The translations under genes were made by a program, and so were the position numbers. A stretch of 51,092 nt of DNA from positions 1 to 51,092 of the forward strand of contig JANNQK010000085.1 in NCBI GenBank assembly GCA_031400715.1. The letters run 5' to 3'. Positions within the stretch are counted from its first letter, which is position 1. Every line of letters starts with the position of its first letter. Origin of the DNA: VFMC01 sp031400715. GTDB taxonomy: Bacteria > Actinomycetota > Acidimicrobiia > Acidimicrobiales > Ilumatobacteraceae. Positions 26,177 through 34,717 of the stretch are shown here, piece after piece. Under the pieces are notes generated by a model. That model was given only the letters and a program-made list of their open reading frames with translations. It was not told the origin of the DNA and made no database searches.

Positions 26177-27008
26177 GCCTGCGCACCTCCTCGCGTAGGC
26201 GCACCATCACCTCGGCCGCGATGGCCGACACCTCGGGCGATTCGATGCGCCGTGGGCGCTCGACGGGCACCCCGAACTCGGCGGCCACTCGGCCGGGACG
26301 GCTCGACAACAACACGATCCGGTCACCGAGGCGGGCCGCCTCACGCACGTTGTGGGTGACGAAGATCGTCGTGAGTCGCTGCTCAGCGGCCACCCGTTCC
26401 ACCTCGTCGTGCAGCACGTCGCGGGTGATGGCGTCGAGCGCCCCGAACGGCTCGTCCATCAACAACACGTCCGCTCCCTGACCGAGGGCACGGGCAAGAG
26501 CGACCCGCTGACGCATGCCACCCGACAACTCGTGCGGGCGTGCGTCGGCGAACCCCTGCAGCCGAACCAGCTCGAGCAGCGCGAGTGCTTGTTCTCTCCG
26601 CTCGGGACGCGGCACCCGCCGAAGCTTCAGCGCAAGCTCGACGTTCTGTACCGCAGTGCGCCAGGGCAGCAGGGCCGCCTCCTGGAACATGAGCGCCACC
26701 CGACCGTGCGTCTCGACCGTGCCGATCGTGGGGGTGTCGAGCCCGGCCACCAGGTTCAACAAGGTCGATTTGCCGCACCCCGACGCTCCGACGATGCACA
26801 GGAACTCGCCTCGTTCCACGTCGAGCGAGATGCCGTCGAGGGCCAGCGTCGCGGATGGGCCGGCGCCGAAACGCTTCGACACGGCATCGATCCGCACCGC
26901 CGGCGCGGCGGCCTCCGCCGTCGCACAGAGCGCGTCGGATGTATCCGGCCGACGAGGTGCCACGATCGCGGCGGGTGAGGCGCGGCCCTCTGGGTTCACG
27001 ATCGTCAC
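26169..27008 (-). CDS. ABC transporter ATPase, SsuB/TauB/NrtC type
   Basis: 279 residues, GTG start at 27008. Nucleotide-binding motifs are complete: Walker A GASGCGKST, Q-loop MFQEAALLPW, signature LSGGMRQRVALARAL, Walker B DVLLMDEPFGALD, and the switch His in TIFVTHNVREA. An N-terminal extension of about 38 residues precedes the first strand (VRIDAVSKRFG). The start codon overlaps the stop of the substrate-binding protein gene as GTGA. The protein powers uptake by the adjacent permease on the cytoplasmic face. Confidence 0.94.
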   Translation of the reverse strand: MTIVNPEGRASPAAIVAPRRPDTSDALCATAEAAAPAVRIDAVSKRFGAGPSATLALDGISLDVERGEFLCIVGASGCGKSTLLNLVAGLDTPTIGTVETHGRVALMFQEAALLPWRTAVQNVELALKLRRVPRPERREQALALLELVRLQGFADARPHELSGGMRQRVALARALGQGADVLLMDEPFGALDAITRDVLHDEVERVAAEQRLTTIFVTHNVREAARLGDRIVLLSSRPGRVAAEFGVPVERPRRIESPEVSAIAAEVMVRLREEVRRHA

Positions 27009-28111
27009 AAGCCCTCCACAGCAGTGATGCCTCGCGTGGCGAGGAGTTCGTTCAACAGCGAGATGTCATAGATGCCGGTGAGGTCGACCGGCTCGAGCAG
27101 GCCGACCTCGACAGCGTCGGCAGCCGAACGCTGCAGCGACGCCGCGACGGGGTCGGGACCGAACGAGAGGTTGGCGAGGCTCAGCTCGATCACCCGCGGA
27201 TCGGTCGGACGACCGGTGATCGAGTCGATCTGGTCGACGACGTCGGCCTGTGCCGTCGCAGAATCGGTGGCGATGAGCTCGAACGAGTCGAGCAGCCCGG
27301 AGAGGAACGCCGCCACGATGTCGGGGTGTTCCTCGAGATACGCAGTCCGCACAACGACGTGGGTGGTGACGAACCGACCGCCCGTGTCCGGCCAGAGATC
27401 GCGCTCGTCGACCAGCACGAACCCGCCACCTCGTTCGACGAGCCGAGTCGCCCACGGCTCGGGAACCCAGGCACCGTCGATGGTGCCTGCCACGAACGCG
27501 TCGAGCGTCGTCGCATTCGATTGAGGCAGCAACGACACGTCGCCGCCCCCGTCGATCGTGGTCGTCAGACCATTGGCCAGCAGCCACGATCGGAGCGCGA
27601 CATCTTGGGTGTTGCCGAGCGAAGGGGTTGCGAGGGTGCGACCGAACAGCTGATCGACCGACGTGATCTCGGGCTTCACCACTAGGAACGCCCCTCCGGA
27701 GGTGCAACCGCTGATGATGCGGACGGCCGCTCCGTCGCTCTGCGCAAAGGCATTGATCGTGGGACTGGGCCCGATGAACGCGATGTCGACGGCCGCGGAG
27801 AACAGGGCCTCGATGGTCGGTGGTCCGGCGTCGAAGACGAAGGTGTTGAGCTGCACGTCGGTGCCGAGCGCGGCAGCGAACAGGCCGCTCTCGACGCCGA
27901 CGAGCGCCGGCGCGTGCGAGACGTTCGGGAAGTACCCGAGGTTCATGGTCGTCGTGGATGTGGGTGATCCGCCGCATGCCGCGACGACAGCGACCGCGAC
28001 GGCAAGCACCACGCCGGCGCGCACGACGGCCACCCGAGGAAGGGCTGCGACCGGGGAACGCGAGCCGTTGGCGATCGACATCGAACCGTGACCGCTGACC
28101 CGCTCGAGCAT
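27005..28111 (-). CDS. ABC transporter substrate-binding lipoprotein, SsuA/TauA type
   Basis: 368 residues from the ATG at 28111, preferred because of the purine-rich GAGAGGGGG before it; an in-frame ATG at 28081 lacks an SD. A lipoprotein signal peptide ends in VAACGGS, where the Cys would be lipidated. The mature protein has the periplasmic-binding-protein II fold of the nitrate/sulfonate family: NLGYFPNVSHAPALVGVESGLF, VDIAFIGPSPTINAF, and DAFVAGTIDGAWVPEPWATRL. It is the first gene of an overlapping three-gene operon (binding protein, ATPase, permease). Sulfonate, taurine and nitrate importers share this layout, so the exact ligand stays open. Confidence 0.92.
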   Translation of the reverse strand: MLERVSGHGSMSIANGSRSPVAALPRVAVVRAGVVLAVAVAVVAACGGSPTSTTTMNLGYFPNVSHAPALVGVESGLFAAALGTDVQLNTFVFDAGPPTIEALFSAAVDIAFIGPSPTINAFAQSDGAAVRIISGCTSGGAFLVVKPEITSVDQLFGRTLATPSLGNTQDVALRSWLLANGLTTTIDGGGDVSLLPQSNATTLDAFVAGTIDGAWVPEPWATRLVERGGGFVLVDERDLWPDTGGRFVTTHVVVRTAYLEEHPDIVAAFLSGLLDSFELIATDSATAQADVVDQIDSITGRPTDPRVIELSLANLSFGPDPVAASLQRSAADAVEVGLLEPVDLTGIYDISLLNELLATRGITAVEGL

Positions 28112-28139
28112 GCACCCCACCCCCTCTCCTCGATTGTTG

Positions 28140-28145
28140 ACTATA
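28140..28145 (-). promoter_or_regulatory. -10 box of the ABC transporter operon
   Basis: TATAGT on the minus strand lies 28 bases before the lipoprotein start in a locally AT-rich stretch. Leader length leaves room for the SD seen there, unlike the leaderless genes. Confidence 0.45.
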
Positions 28146-28245
28146 CCGATCATGTTTATCGCCATCTGGTCGCTGACGCAAACACGGCGCACTGCAGCAC
28201 GGTCCGCTCGGCGCGAGATGGGCCACCGACGTGACACCATCGCGC

Positions 28246-28662
28246 ATGACATCTCCCGCATCGGCAGACCCAGCAGCGCTCGCCAACGAGAAGTACGTCT
28301 CGCTCGCGACCCGGAAGAAGAACGGCCACCCGGTCTCGACACCGGTGTGGATCGCCGCGCTCCCCGACGGCGCCCTCGGGTTCACGACCGAGCTCGCGAG
28401 TGGAAAGGTCAAGCGCATTCGCAACTTCGCCGACGTCACGCTGCAGGCATGCAACTCACGAGGGGCGCTCAAGGACGGTACGACTGCGGTCCCGGCCACG
28501 GCCACCGTGCTCACGGACGCCGACGCAGCGCCCGTCGAGGCGGCGATCGCCGCCAAGTACGGATTCATGTTCACGCTGATCAACTCGGCATCGGCGATCG
28601 GCAGGTTCGTACGTCGCAAACCCAAGGCACCATCAGCGGCGATCCGCCTCGAGCTCGGGTGA
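28246..28662 (+). CDS. PPOX-class, probably F420-binding split-barrel protein (Rv2061 type)
   Basis: 138 residues from the ATG at 28246; an in-frame GTG at 28231 is possible. It begins PAALANEKYVSLATRKKNGHPVSTPVWIA, and continues FTTELASGKVKRIRNFADVTLQACNSRG, the pattern of the Rv2061-like PPOX family of F420-dependent split-barrel proteins. Ending with AAKYGFMFTLIN fits too. Known relatives bind F420 or flavins and reduce unidentified substrates. The gene is divergent from the ABC operon and convergent with the next gene. Cofactor is inferred from family only. Confidence 0.85.
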   Translation: MTSPASADPAALANEKYVSLATRKKNGHPVSTPVWIAALPDGALGFTTELASGKVKRIRNFADVTLQACNSRGALKDGTTAVPATATVLTDADAAPVEAAIAAKYGFMFTLINSASAIGRFVRRKPKAPSAAIRLELG

Positions 28663-28690
28663 CCGCTGCTCCCGCCGTGCTACGGCAGCA

Positions 28691-30850
28691 CTACGGCAAG
28701 TAGCTGGAGACGTCGACCACGAGGTGGGTTCTCGCCATCGTGTACACGCACACGGTGCCGTCGACGGCCACGTCGGCCACCACCATGTTCGAGACCGTCT
28801 GCCCCGCGACGAAGTTCACATGGGCGGCGTTCGGTCGATCGGTGCCGCAGGGGAACACCGTCACGAAACCATTGCGCACCGGTTCGGTGACGGTGACGGT
28901 CAGGACGGCGGCGCCCACGCCTCGGGGAATGCCGCCGCGCCCGGCGACCGGCAGCACGGTCACCGTGTCTGCCGAACGAGCGCCGATCGAGAACTGGAGG
29001 CTGTCGACGGTGGACAGACCGGGACCGGAGCGGGTGTCGAGCATGCGCACGGGCACGGACGCCGAGACCGGCGCAGCAGACGGCAGGTACCCTCCGAGAT
29101 CGACCACCATGTCGACGGTGGCCGAGGTGTAGATGCACACCCGGCCCGTCGGGTCGAGTCCCGTGACCGCGGCGTTGGTGACCGTGCCACCGACGGAGTA
29201 GTTCAACGTTGCGGAACTCGGAATCGACCCGCCACATGGGAACACCGTCACGAAGCCGGGTGCCCGAGCATCGGTCGCGGTGACGCTCAGCACCACAGCG
29301 TTCACGCGACCCGGCACGCGCGACCGGCCAGCGATCTGCAGCTCGGTCACCGAACCACCGACGCGTGGCCCGATGCCGTTGTCGCGACCATCCACTGTGG
29401 ACAATCCCTCGCCCATTCGGGTCTCGAGCAGACGGGCCGGCACGTCGGCGGTGAAGGCCGCTCCGAGCGGGACATAGCCGTTCACGTCGACGACGAGGTC
29501 GGTGTCGGCCATGGTGAAGACGCACACGCGACCATCGGCACCTGGCTTCACGATCACCGCCGTCGACACCGTCGCGTCGCGAGCATGATTGAGTTGTGCT
29601 GCATTGGGTTGCGCCTCGCCGCACGGGTACACGGTGACGAAGCCGGCACGATTCGGACCGATCACGGTGACGTTGAGCGAGACGGCCGCAACTTCGCCCG
29701 GGATGCCAGCTCGATTGGCGACCTGCACGCCGCTCAGCGAACCCTCACCGCGACGACCGACACCGGTCTGCTGGCCGTCGACGGTGCCGAGCCCTGGGCC
29801 CACCCGGGTCTCCAACAGTCGTGCCGGACCGAGACCGAGAAAGCTCGACCGTCCCGACCCTTCCTGGACCGCAGGCGCCCACGTCGTCGGCGCACCCGCT
29901 CCATCCACCAGCGATGAGACGCCGAAGGCGTTCGAGCCGTACACGCGTTGGCCTCCGAAGACGAGGAACTGGTCACAGCCCGCCGTCCGAAGTGCTGCCA
30001 TGTCGGCGCGGATCTTGTCGGGTGACGGCGTGAGCCCGAAGTGGTCGAAGGCGTTCACACCGCACATCAGGGTGGCCACCTCTGCGTCGTGGGCGCGGGC
30101 GACCGACGCCCCCAGATCGCCTGCGTACATGGTGAACGACAGCAGCGACTGGGTACCTGGCAGATCGTCGAGCGCTTCGTCGGTGGCGAAGAAGAGATGG
30201 TTCGAAAAGGGACGAATGCCCGACACGGTCGTGACGTCGGCGAGCACGCGGTTCCATCGTTCGATCAGCAGGGGCCACTCGCTGCCGGCCGGATCGAACT
30301 CGTCACCCATGTCCCACGCTGCGATGTGCTCGTACACCGGTGCCCAGAACTGGGCTGCGTCGATGCGCACCGACTGGTTCGCCGACCACAGCCGCGCGTC
30401 GTACACCACGGTCTTCATGCCGGCTGCGGCATTGATGTCGACCAGGCGTCGATACTGATCCGGCGAGACGTAGCGGTTGGCAGTGAACGCCGGCGTGTAG
30501 TCGGGGGTGGGCACGTTGCACGGGCCGAACGTGACATCGATGCCGCTGGTCACGGCCATCGACCGCGCTGCGCCGGCGGCGGCGGGGTCGTCGGGGTGCA
30601 CCCCGCACCACGCCCATGTGTCGACCGGAGGGCCCGACGGACCGATGCCTGGATCGCCGGGTGCCGCGCTCACACCGACGGCCGGCTGGACGAGCACCGA
30701 CGAAACGGCGGCTGCGACGATGATCAGCACCGCGACCACCGACGGCACGGGCCGAGCGCGCAGTCGGCGGGCCTGGCCGTTCGCTCGGGATCGCCGCTTC
30801 CAGGTTGGCTGGTGTGTGAGTGACGCACCGAACAGGATGAGGCCTCCCAA
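28691..30850 (-). CDS. Large secreted protein: GH-like N-terminal domain plus three ARLLxTR modules
   Basis: 719 residues from a TTG at 30850, the best start that keeps the basic n-region of the signal peptide (RRLRARPVPSVVAVLIIVAAAV, cut near VGVSAA). Residues about 70-320 look like a TIM-barrel-type domain with VVYDARLW and AAWDMGDEFDP, whose acidic residues could be catalytic. Three modules of about 125 residues follow, starting near 341, 470 and 599. Each has (A/V)R(L/M)L(E/D)TR-x-GxGLxTVD, GFVTV(Y/F)PCG, and GxVC(I/V)(Y/F)T, ending (V/L)VD(V/L)xxY(L/V)P. The two Cys in each module could pair. The modules recur in Acidimicrobiia secreted proteins and have no assigned role that I know. Confidence 0.8.
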   Translation of the reverse strand: MGGLILFGASLTHQPTWKRRSRANGQARRLRARPVPSVVAVLIIVAAAVSSVLVQPAVGVSAAPGDPGIGPSGPPVDTWAWCGVHPDDPAAAGAARSMAVTSGIDVTFGPCNVPTPDYTPAFTANRYVSPDQYRRLVDINAAAGMKTVVYDARLWSANQSVRIDAAQFWAPVYEHIAAWDMGDEFDPAGSEWPLLIERWNRVLADVTTVSGIRPFSNHLFFATDEALDDLPGTQSLLSFTMYAGDLGASVARAHDAEVATLMCGVNAFDHFGLTPSPDKIRADMAALRTAGCDQFLVFGGQRVYGSNAFGVSSLVDGAGAPTTWAPAVQEGSGRSSFLGLGPARLLETRVGPGLGTVDGQQTGVGRRGEGSLSGVQVANRAGIPGEVAAVSLNVTVIGPNRAGFVTVYPCGEAQPNAAQLNHARDATVSTAVIVKPGADGRVCVFTMADTDLVVDVNGYVPLGAAFTADVPARLLETRMGEGLSTVDGRDNGIGPRVGGSVTELQIAGRSRVPGRVNAVVLSVTATDARAPGFVTVFPCGGSIPSSATLNYSVGGTVTNAAVTGLDPTGRVCIYTSATVDMVVDLGGYLPSAAPVSASVPVRMLDTRSGPGLSTVDSLQFSIGARSADTVTVLPVAGRGGIPRGVGAAVLTVTVTEPVRNGFVTVFPCGTDRPNAAHVNFVAGQTVSNMVVADVAVDGTVCVYTMARTHLVVDVSSYLP

Positions 30851-31183
30851 GGGTTGAGGAATCGCGAGTCCGCACCCCTCGGAGCACGACCATCACGGGA
30901 CCGAGGCCGCGAAGACACAGCCCGACAGCGAGCAGCCTACGCAGACAGCGGGTCGATCGGTCGTCGCGCCGCCGCCATACGAGATCGGTCGACCACTCTG
31001 AGTAGGAATCTCTCGGTCACGTTGACGGCACTCTGCGTTCAAGCTGCGGGTTCGCGATGCCGACAACTGTTGGGCCGACAACTGTTGGGCCGACAATTGC
31101 CGGTCGGTGCCTTGCAACCGGAGCGCTCTCGGTTGTGCACCGCGACTCGATCTCCGAGCTGACCAACCGCCACCAACGCACCG
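30851..31183. other. 333-bp divergent intergenic region
   Basis: It separates the secreted repeat protein (minus strand) from the GGDEF-EAL gene (plus strand). It contains TTGACG at 31022-31027, which could be a -35 box, and the 15-bp triple repeat just after it. No RNA gene or conserved reading frame is visible. The codon-like frames crossing it are repeats or antisense noise. Confidence 0.6.
31059..31103. repeat. Three 15-bp repeats, each with an internal dyad
   Basis: Units at 31059-31073 and 31074-31088 are identical (GCCGACAACTGTTGG); the third (31089-31103) differs at three positions. Each holds the dyad CAAC-T-GTTG. The array ends 80 bases before the GGDEF-EAL start and just past a TTGACG, so it may be an operator cluster. 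Confidence 0.8.
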
Positions 31184-33577
31184 ATGAAACACTCCACCAC
31201 CCGAAGCTCCCGCAGGGACGGTCCGCCGACGAGTCGCACGAGTCGCACGGGTCACATACAACGGTCGCGACGGTCGACGGATGCGATCGTGCTGCCCACC
31301 CGCTCAGGCACGTCGCTCGCGCGGGTGTTGTTCGTCGCGTCGGTGCTGGCCGCCCTCGTCGCGATCGTCGGTCGATCTCGCTTCACGACCGAGACGGGTC
31401 GAGGGCTGGGTGGACTCGACCTGGTGGCGGGGGCCATGCCCGTCGCCCTCGTCGCCCTGGTCGCACGAGCCGATGTCCACCGCCGCCGCAGGTGGGTGCT
31501 GCTCACCGTTGCGGTCGCTGCCGGCCCACTCGCGCAGATCTGGGCCAGCTACCTCGATTCGCTGTCCACCCCGAGGGTCTCCGATCTCATCCGGCTGTTC
31601 GGGACCGGGGTGCTGGCCGCGGCAGCCGCCATGATCGTGCACATGGCGAACCCCTCGGCGCTTCGTAGCGACCGAATCGACGGGATCATCCTCGTTCTCG
31701 GCGGCGGTGCAGCGCTCTCGATGCTGTGGCCGGACCAGCTCGCCGATATCGGCAACGACTACGAGGTTCGGATCACGCTGTTCGCCATCCTGCTCGATCT
31801 GATCGTCATCGCCGTCGTGGCGTCATCGATCTCGGCGATGCGCTACCGCCCGAGCACATCGATCGCGCTGTTCGCCGGCGCGGCGAGCCTGTTGCTCGTC
31901 GCCGACCTCGGCCAACTGCACTGGGCAACCGATGCGAACGAGTTCCGCTCGGGTGTGCTCGTGGTCCCGGGTTGGACGCACGACATCCGTCTCGTGGCGA
32001 CCGTGCTCATCACCTTGTCGGCATGGTTCCCGCTGTCGGCGCGGCGATCGACCCAGGAACGGCCGTCACAACTCAGCGTGATGCCGATCGCGTTCAGCAT
32101 CGTTGCGCTCGGCATCCTCGGCGCGGAGATCGTCGCCACGGTGAGCATCTGGTCGGCCGTGCTCGCGCTCGGCGCCGTCGCAGCCGTCATCCTGCGGACT
32201 GCGCTCGCGGTCCACGAGCTGCACACCGGCAGCGAGAGCTTCCGGTTGGCGCGCACGGACGAGTTGACGTCGCTCACGAATCGACGCGGCTTCCTGGAAG
32301 GCATGGACCGGCTGATCGAAGTGGCTCCGGGCACCGTCGCCGTGATGATCATCGACCTCAACGGGTTCAAGGAGGTGAACGACTCGCTCGGTCACCACGC
32401 AGGCGACGAGTTGCTCCGCCTCGTGGCCGATCGGTTCCGTCCCGTCGTCGGCGACGCCGGTCTGCTGGCCCGTTTGGGCGGCGACGAATTCGGCGTGGTG
32501 ATCATCGTGCCCGACGATCGGGCCGCGCTCGAGGGCGCAGCCCTCCTGCAACGAGCGCTCGACGAGGCGTTCATGGTCGATGGCATCAGCGTGCGGGTCG
32601 GGGCGGCGATCGGCGTGGCGCTCTACCCGAGTCACAGCAACACCCGCTCGGGCGTGCTGCGCAGCGCCGACGTGGCCATGTACGACGCGAAGCACCGTCG
32701 GACGGGCGTCGAGATGTACCACTCGGCCAGCGACTTCCAGACGCGGGAGAAGCTGCAGCTCCTCGACGACCTCCGACAGGCGATCGAACACCGCGGGCTG
32801 TCGTTGTACTACCAACCGAAAGTCGATCTCCGCGACGGCCGGATCACGAGCTCGGAAGCTCTCGTGAGGTGGCAGCATCCCACCCGAGGGCTGATGCTCC
32901 CGGACGACTTCGTCCCTCTCGCCGAACGGGCCGGGCTGGTGCCGGGTCTCACCCGAGCGGTGCTCGCGCAAGCCATCGCGTTCCATGCCGAGCGCTGTCC
33001 ACACGTGGGTGTGAGCGTGAACATCTCGCATCGCGATGTCGTCGACGACAACCTTGCCGAGTACATCGCCGACCTCTTGAAGATCTACGACTACCCGCCT
33101 CAGAAGCTGACGCTCGAGATCACCGAGACCGAGCTCGCCCATGATCCCGACAGGGCCTCCCGATCGATCGCAACCCTGCGCGCCGCCGGCATGCGGATCT
33201 CGATCGACGACTTCGGTGTCGGGTACTCATCGATGGCGCGGCTGCTTGATCTCGCCGTCGACGAGGTGAAGATCGACAAGTCCTTCGTCTTCGCCATCGG
33301 CGACGACGTGCGAGCGATCGCCATCATTCGTTCAACGGTCGAACTCGCTGCGGCGCTCGGGTTGCAGGTCGTGGCCGAGGGAATCGAGAACCCACAGGTG
33401 CTGGCCGAGGTGCGACGGGCGGGCGTCGACGTCGGCCAGGGGTACGTGATCACGCGCCCACTGGCGGGCAAGGACTACATGGAGTTCCTGACATCGCGCA
33501 CGAGAGGCGCTGCCGATCCGAAGGTGCGGCCACCGGCCCTGCCGGCGAGGCCTCTGTCCGGCCCGGTCCGCGACTGA
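31184..33577 (+). CDS. Membrane GGDEF-EAL protein (cyclic di-GMP synthesis and breakdown)
   Basis: 797 residues. A basic, Ser/Thr-rich cytoplasmic head (with a 9-bp repeat coding TSRTSRTGH) precedes about nine membrane helices (residues 45-345). A GGDEF domain has an intact active site, ARLGGDEFGVV (432-436), but no RxxD inhibitory site. The EAL domain has SEALVRW (558-560), ITETELAHD, DDFGVGYSS, VDEVKIDKSFV and VVAEGIEN, all intact. It could therefore make or degrade c-di-GMP. It lies tail to tail with the pilin operon and near pilB, which has a c-di-GMP-binding signature. No SD precedes the ATG, and a later start within the first 40 residues is possible. Confidence 0.92.
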   Translation: MKHSTTRSSRRDGPPTSRTSRTGHIQRSRRSTDAIVLPTRSGTSLARVLFVASVLAALVAIVGRSRFTTETGRGLGGLDLVAGAMPVALVALVARADVHRRRRWVLLTVAVAAGPLAQIWASYLDSLSTPRVSDLIRLFGTGVLAAAAAMIVHMANPSALRSDRIDGIILVLGGGAALSMLWPDQLADIGNDYEVRITLFAILLDLIVIAVVASSISAMRYRPSTSIALFAGAASLLLVADLGQLHWATDANEFRSGVLVVPGWTHDIRLVATVLITLSAWFPLSARRSTQERPSQLSVMPIAFSIVALGILGAEIVATVSIWSAVLALGAVAAVILRTALAVHELHTGSESFRLARTDELTSLTNRRGFLEGMDRLIEVAPGTVAVMIIDLNGFKEVNDSLGHHAGDELLRLVADRFRPVVGDAGLLARLGGDEFGVVIIVPDDRAALEGAALLQRALDEAFMVDGISVRVGAAIGVALYPSHSNTRSGVLRSADVAMYDAKHRRTGVEMYHSASDFQTREKLQLLDDLRQAIEHRGLSLYYQPKVDLRDGRITSSEALVRWQHPTRGLMLPDDFVPLAERAGLVPGLTRAVLAQAIAFHAERCPHVGVSVNISHRDVVDDNLAEYIADLLKIYDYPPQKLTLEITETELAHDPDRASRSIATLRAAGMRISIDDFGVGYSSMARLLDLAVDEVKIDKSFVFAIGDDVRAIAIIRSTVELAAALGLQVVAEGIENPQVLAEVRRAGVDVGQGYVITRPLAGKDYMEFLTSRTRGAADPKVRPPALPARPLSGPVRD
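31231..31257. repeat. 9-bp tandem repeat in the GGDEF-EAL gene
   Basis: GAGTCGCAC occurs twice exactly and once with three changes. It codes a repeating Thr-Ser-Arg tripeptide in the disordered N-terminal head, in frame. Confidence 0.75.
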
Positions 33578-33586
33578 GCGTTCTCG

Positions 33587-34099
33587 CTAGAGCACGCTCC
33601 ACGACTGAACCCACGTACGGGTGACTTCGCCGGTTTCGGCCTGCTCGAAGTTCACCTGCGCTCGAACGATCACCTCGTCGTCCTGACACACGTCTCCCGT
33701 GTCCTGACATGCCGAGAAGACGACGTTGCGCTGGGCCACCAGATCGCCTGCAGCCGTGCGAACCACACCGCACACGTTCTCCCAGTCGACTCTGATCCGA
33801 AGCTCGTTGAGCTCCGATGTGCTGCTCCCTGCCGCCACCTCGCACGAGCCCTTACCGGAGCGATCCAGCATCCGGACGGCCGTGACCGCTTCTTCGATCG
33901 CTCCGTCGGCGGCGTACTGGCGGTCGCGAACGATGTCGAGCGTCACCCGATTGAAGTTGCTCGACATCACCAGGGTCGACAGCCCCGCCGCGATCGCGCC
34001 GATCAGCACCATGAACCCGATCGCCATGATCAGCGACGCTCCATCGTCTCTCGCGTCGTCGCGTTCGCGCCGCCGCCGGTCGGCGAGGGCCCTCCTCAC
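33587..34099 (-). CDS. PilX-like pilus assembly protein
   Basis: 170 residues. The GTG at 34099 overlaps the stop of the upstream pilin-like gene as GTGA, so translation is coupled. After a strongly charged head comes DDGASLIMAIGFMVLIGAIAAGL, a single hydrophobic helix like that of PilX-type minor pilins, but without the Glu at position 5 expected after prepilin cleavage. The remainder is a polar extracellular domain with four Cys (SCEVAAG, NVCGVV, SACQD, VCQDD). It is the last gene of the pilin operon and ends 9 bases before the stop of the convergent GGDEF-EAL gene. Confidence 0.75.
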   Translation of the reverse strand: MRRALADRRRRERDDARDDGASLIMAIGFMVLIGAIAAGLSTLVMSSNFNRVTLDIVRDRQYAADGAIEEAVTAVRMLDRSGKGSCEVAAGSSTSELNELRIRVDWENVCGVVRTAAGDLVAQRNVVFSACQDTGDVCQDDEVIVRAQVNFEQAETGEVTRTWVQSWSVL

Positions 34100-34551
34100 G
34101 GTGTTCTCACGACGATGGTCAACACCTGTCGGGTCCCCGTGGGCGAGTCGACGGTCAGATCGAGGCGCCGGGACTCCTTCACGCTCGGACACGATGTGTC
34201 GGCGGGCGACATCGACACACGAAAGCCGGCGGCCGGCGAGAAGTCAGGTGTCCACGACTGCCCCTCACGACATCCGCGCACTGCGGACTTCACCGCCTCG
34301 GCGTAGTTGCGCATCGCCGTGTCCGCTTGCACGCCCACCTTGTGGGCATTGCCTGCCGCAGCGGCGCTGCCGAGGCCCGACAGGAGGGCGGTCACCGTGA
34401 TCCCGATGATGACGACGGTGATGACGATCTCCACCAGCGACTCGCCGAGATCCGTGCGCACGCGGGACTCACGACACCGGAGCCGATGGTGTCGCCGTCG
34501 GCGTTCGTACCCGTCGTGGCGCCGTCGTCGTGGGTTGTCGGGGGATCGCAT
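34096..34551 (-). CDS. Type IV pilin-like protein
   Basis: 151 residues from the ATG at 34551 (weak AGGT upstream); an in-frame ATG at 34566 inside the heptamer array is the alternative. A very basic leader of 36 residues ends in G36-ESLVE, which fits a prepilin peptidase site with the required Glu at position +5. The helix ITVVIIGITVTALLSGLGSA follows. The C-terminal domain has two Cys (GCREG and SCPSV) that may form a disulfide loop. It is the second of three pilin-type genes after pilC. Its expression may depend on heptamer copy number, since the 11-copy array abuts or contains its start. Confidence 0.85.
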   Translation of the reverse strand: MRSPDNPRRRRHDGYERRRRHHRLRCRESRVRTDLGESLVEIVITVVIIGITVTALLSGLGSAAAAGNAHKVGVQADTAMRNYAEAVKSAVRGCREGQSWTPDFSPAAGFRVSMSPADTSCPSVKESRRLDLTVDSPTGTRQVLTIVVRTP

Positions 34552-34558
34552 GGTCACC

Positions 34559-34635
34559 TGCCTCATGCCTCATGCCTCATGCCTCATGCCTCATGCCTCA
34601 TGCCTCATGCCTCATGCCTCATGCCTCATGCCTCA
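34559..34635. repeat. Eleven perfect copies of a heptamer (TGCCTCA / TGAGGCA)
   Basis: 77 bases of exact 7-base repeat. On the minus strand each unit provides GAGG and ATG in the arrangement of an SD and a start codon. Because 7 is not a multiple of 3, each gain or loss changes which frame leaves the array. ATGs deeper inside the array hit TGA after five codons; only the last ones read out. The last ATG (34566) is in frame with the pilin-like gene. Confidence 0.95.
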
Positions 34636-34663
34636 TGCAGAGGACATCGCCCGCAACCGACGA

Positions 34664-34687
34664 GCCCGCCGGGGTGACCCGGCGGGC
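34664..34687. terminator. 10-bp GC hairpin after pilA
   Basis: GCCCGCCGGG and CCCGGCGGGC are perfectly paired around a 4-base loop, 31-54 bases past the pilA stop on the minus strand. It probably ends or attenuates the pilA transcript, making the downstream pilin-like genes a lower-expressed part of the operon. Confidence 0.7.
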
Positions 34688-34717
34688 GTCTCAGAGCGGC
34701 GACACCAGATCGATGAG

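Noticed and set aside
31057..31668. Plus-strand frame across the 15-bp repeats and into the GGDEF-EAL gene
   Set aside because: It translates the repeats and then overlaps the GGDEF-EAL gene in the wrong frame.
34559..34635. Heptamer array as a CRISPR
   Set aside because: Units are 7 bases with no spacers; it is a simple tandem repeat.
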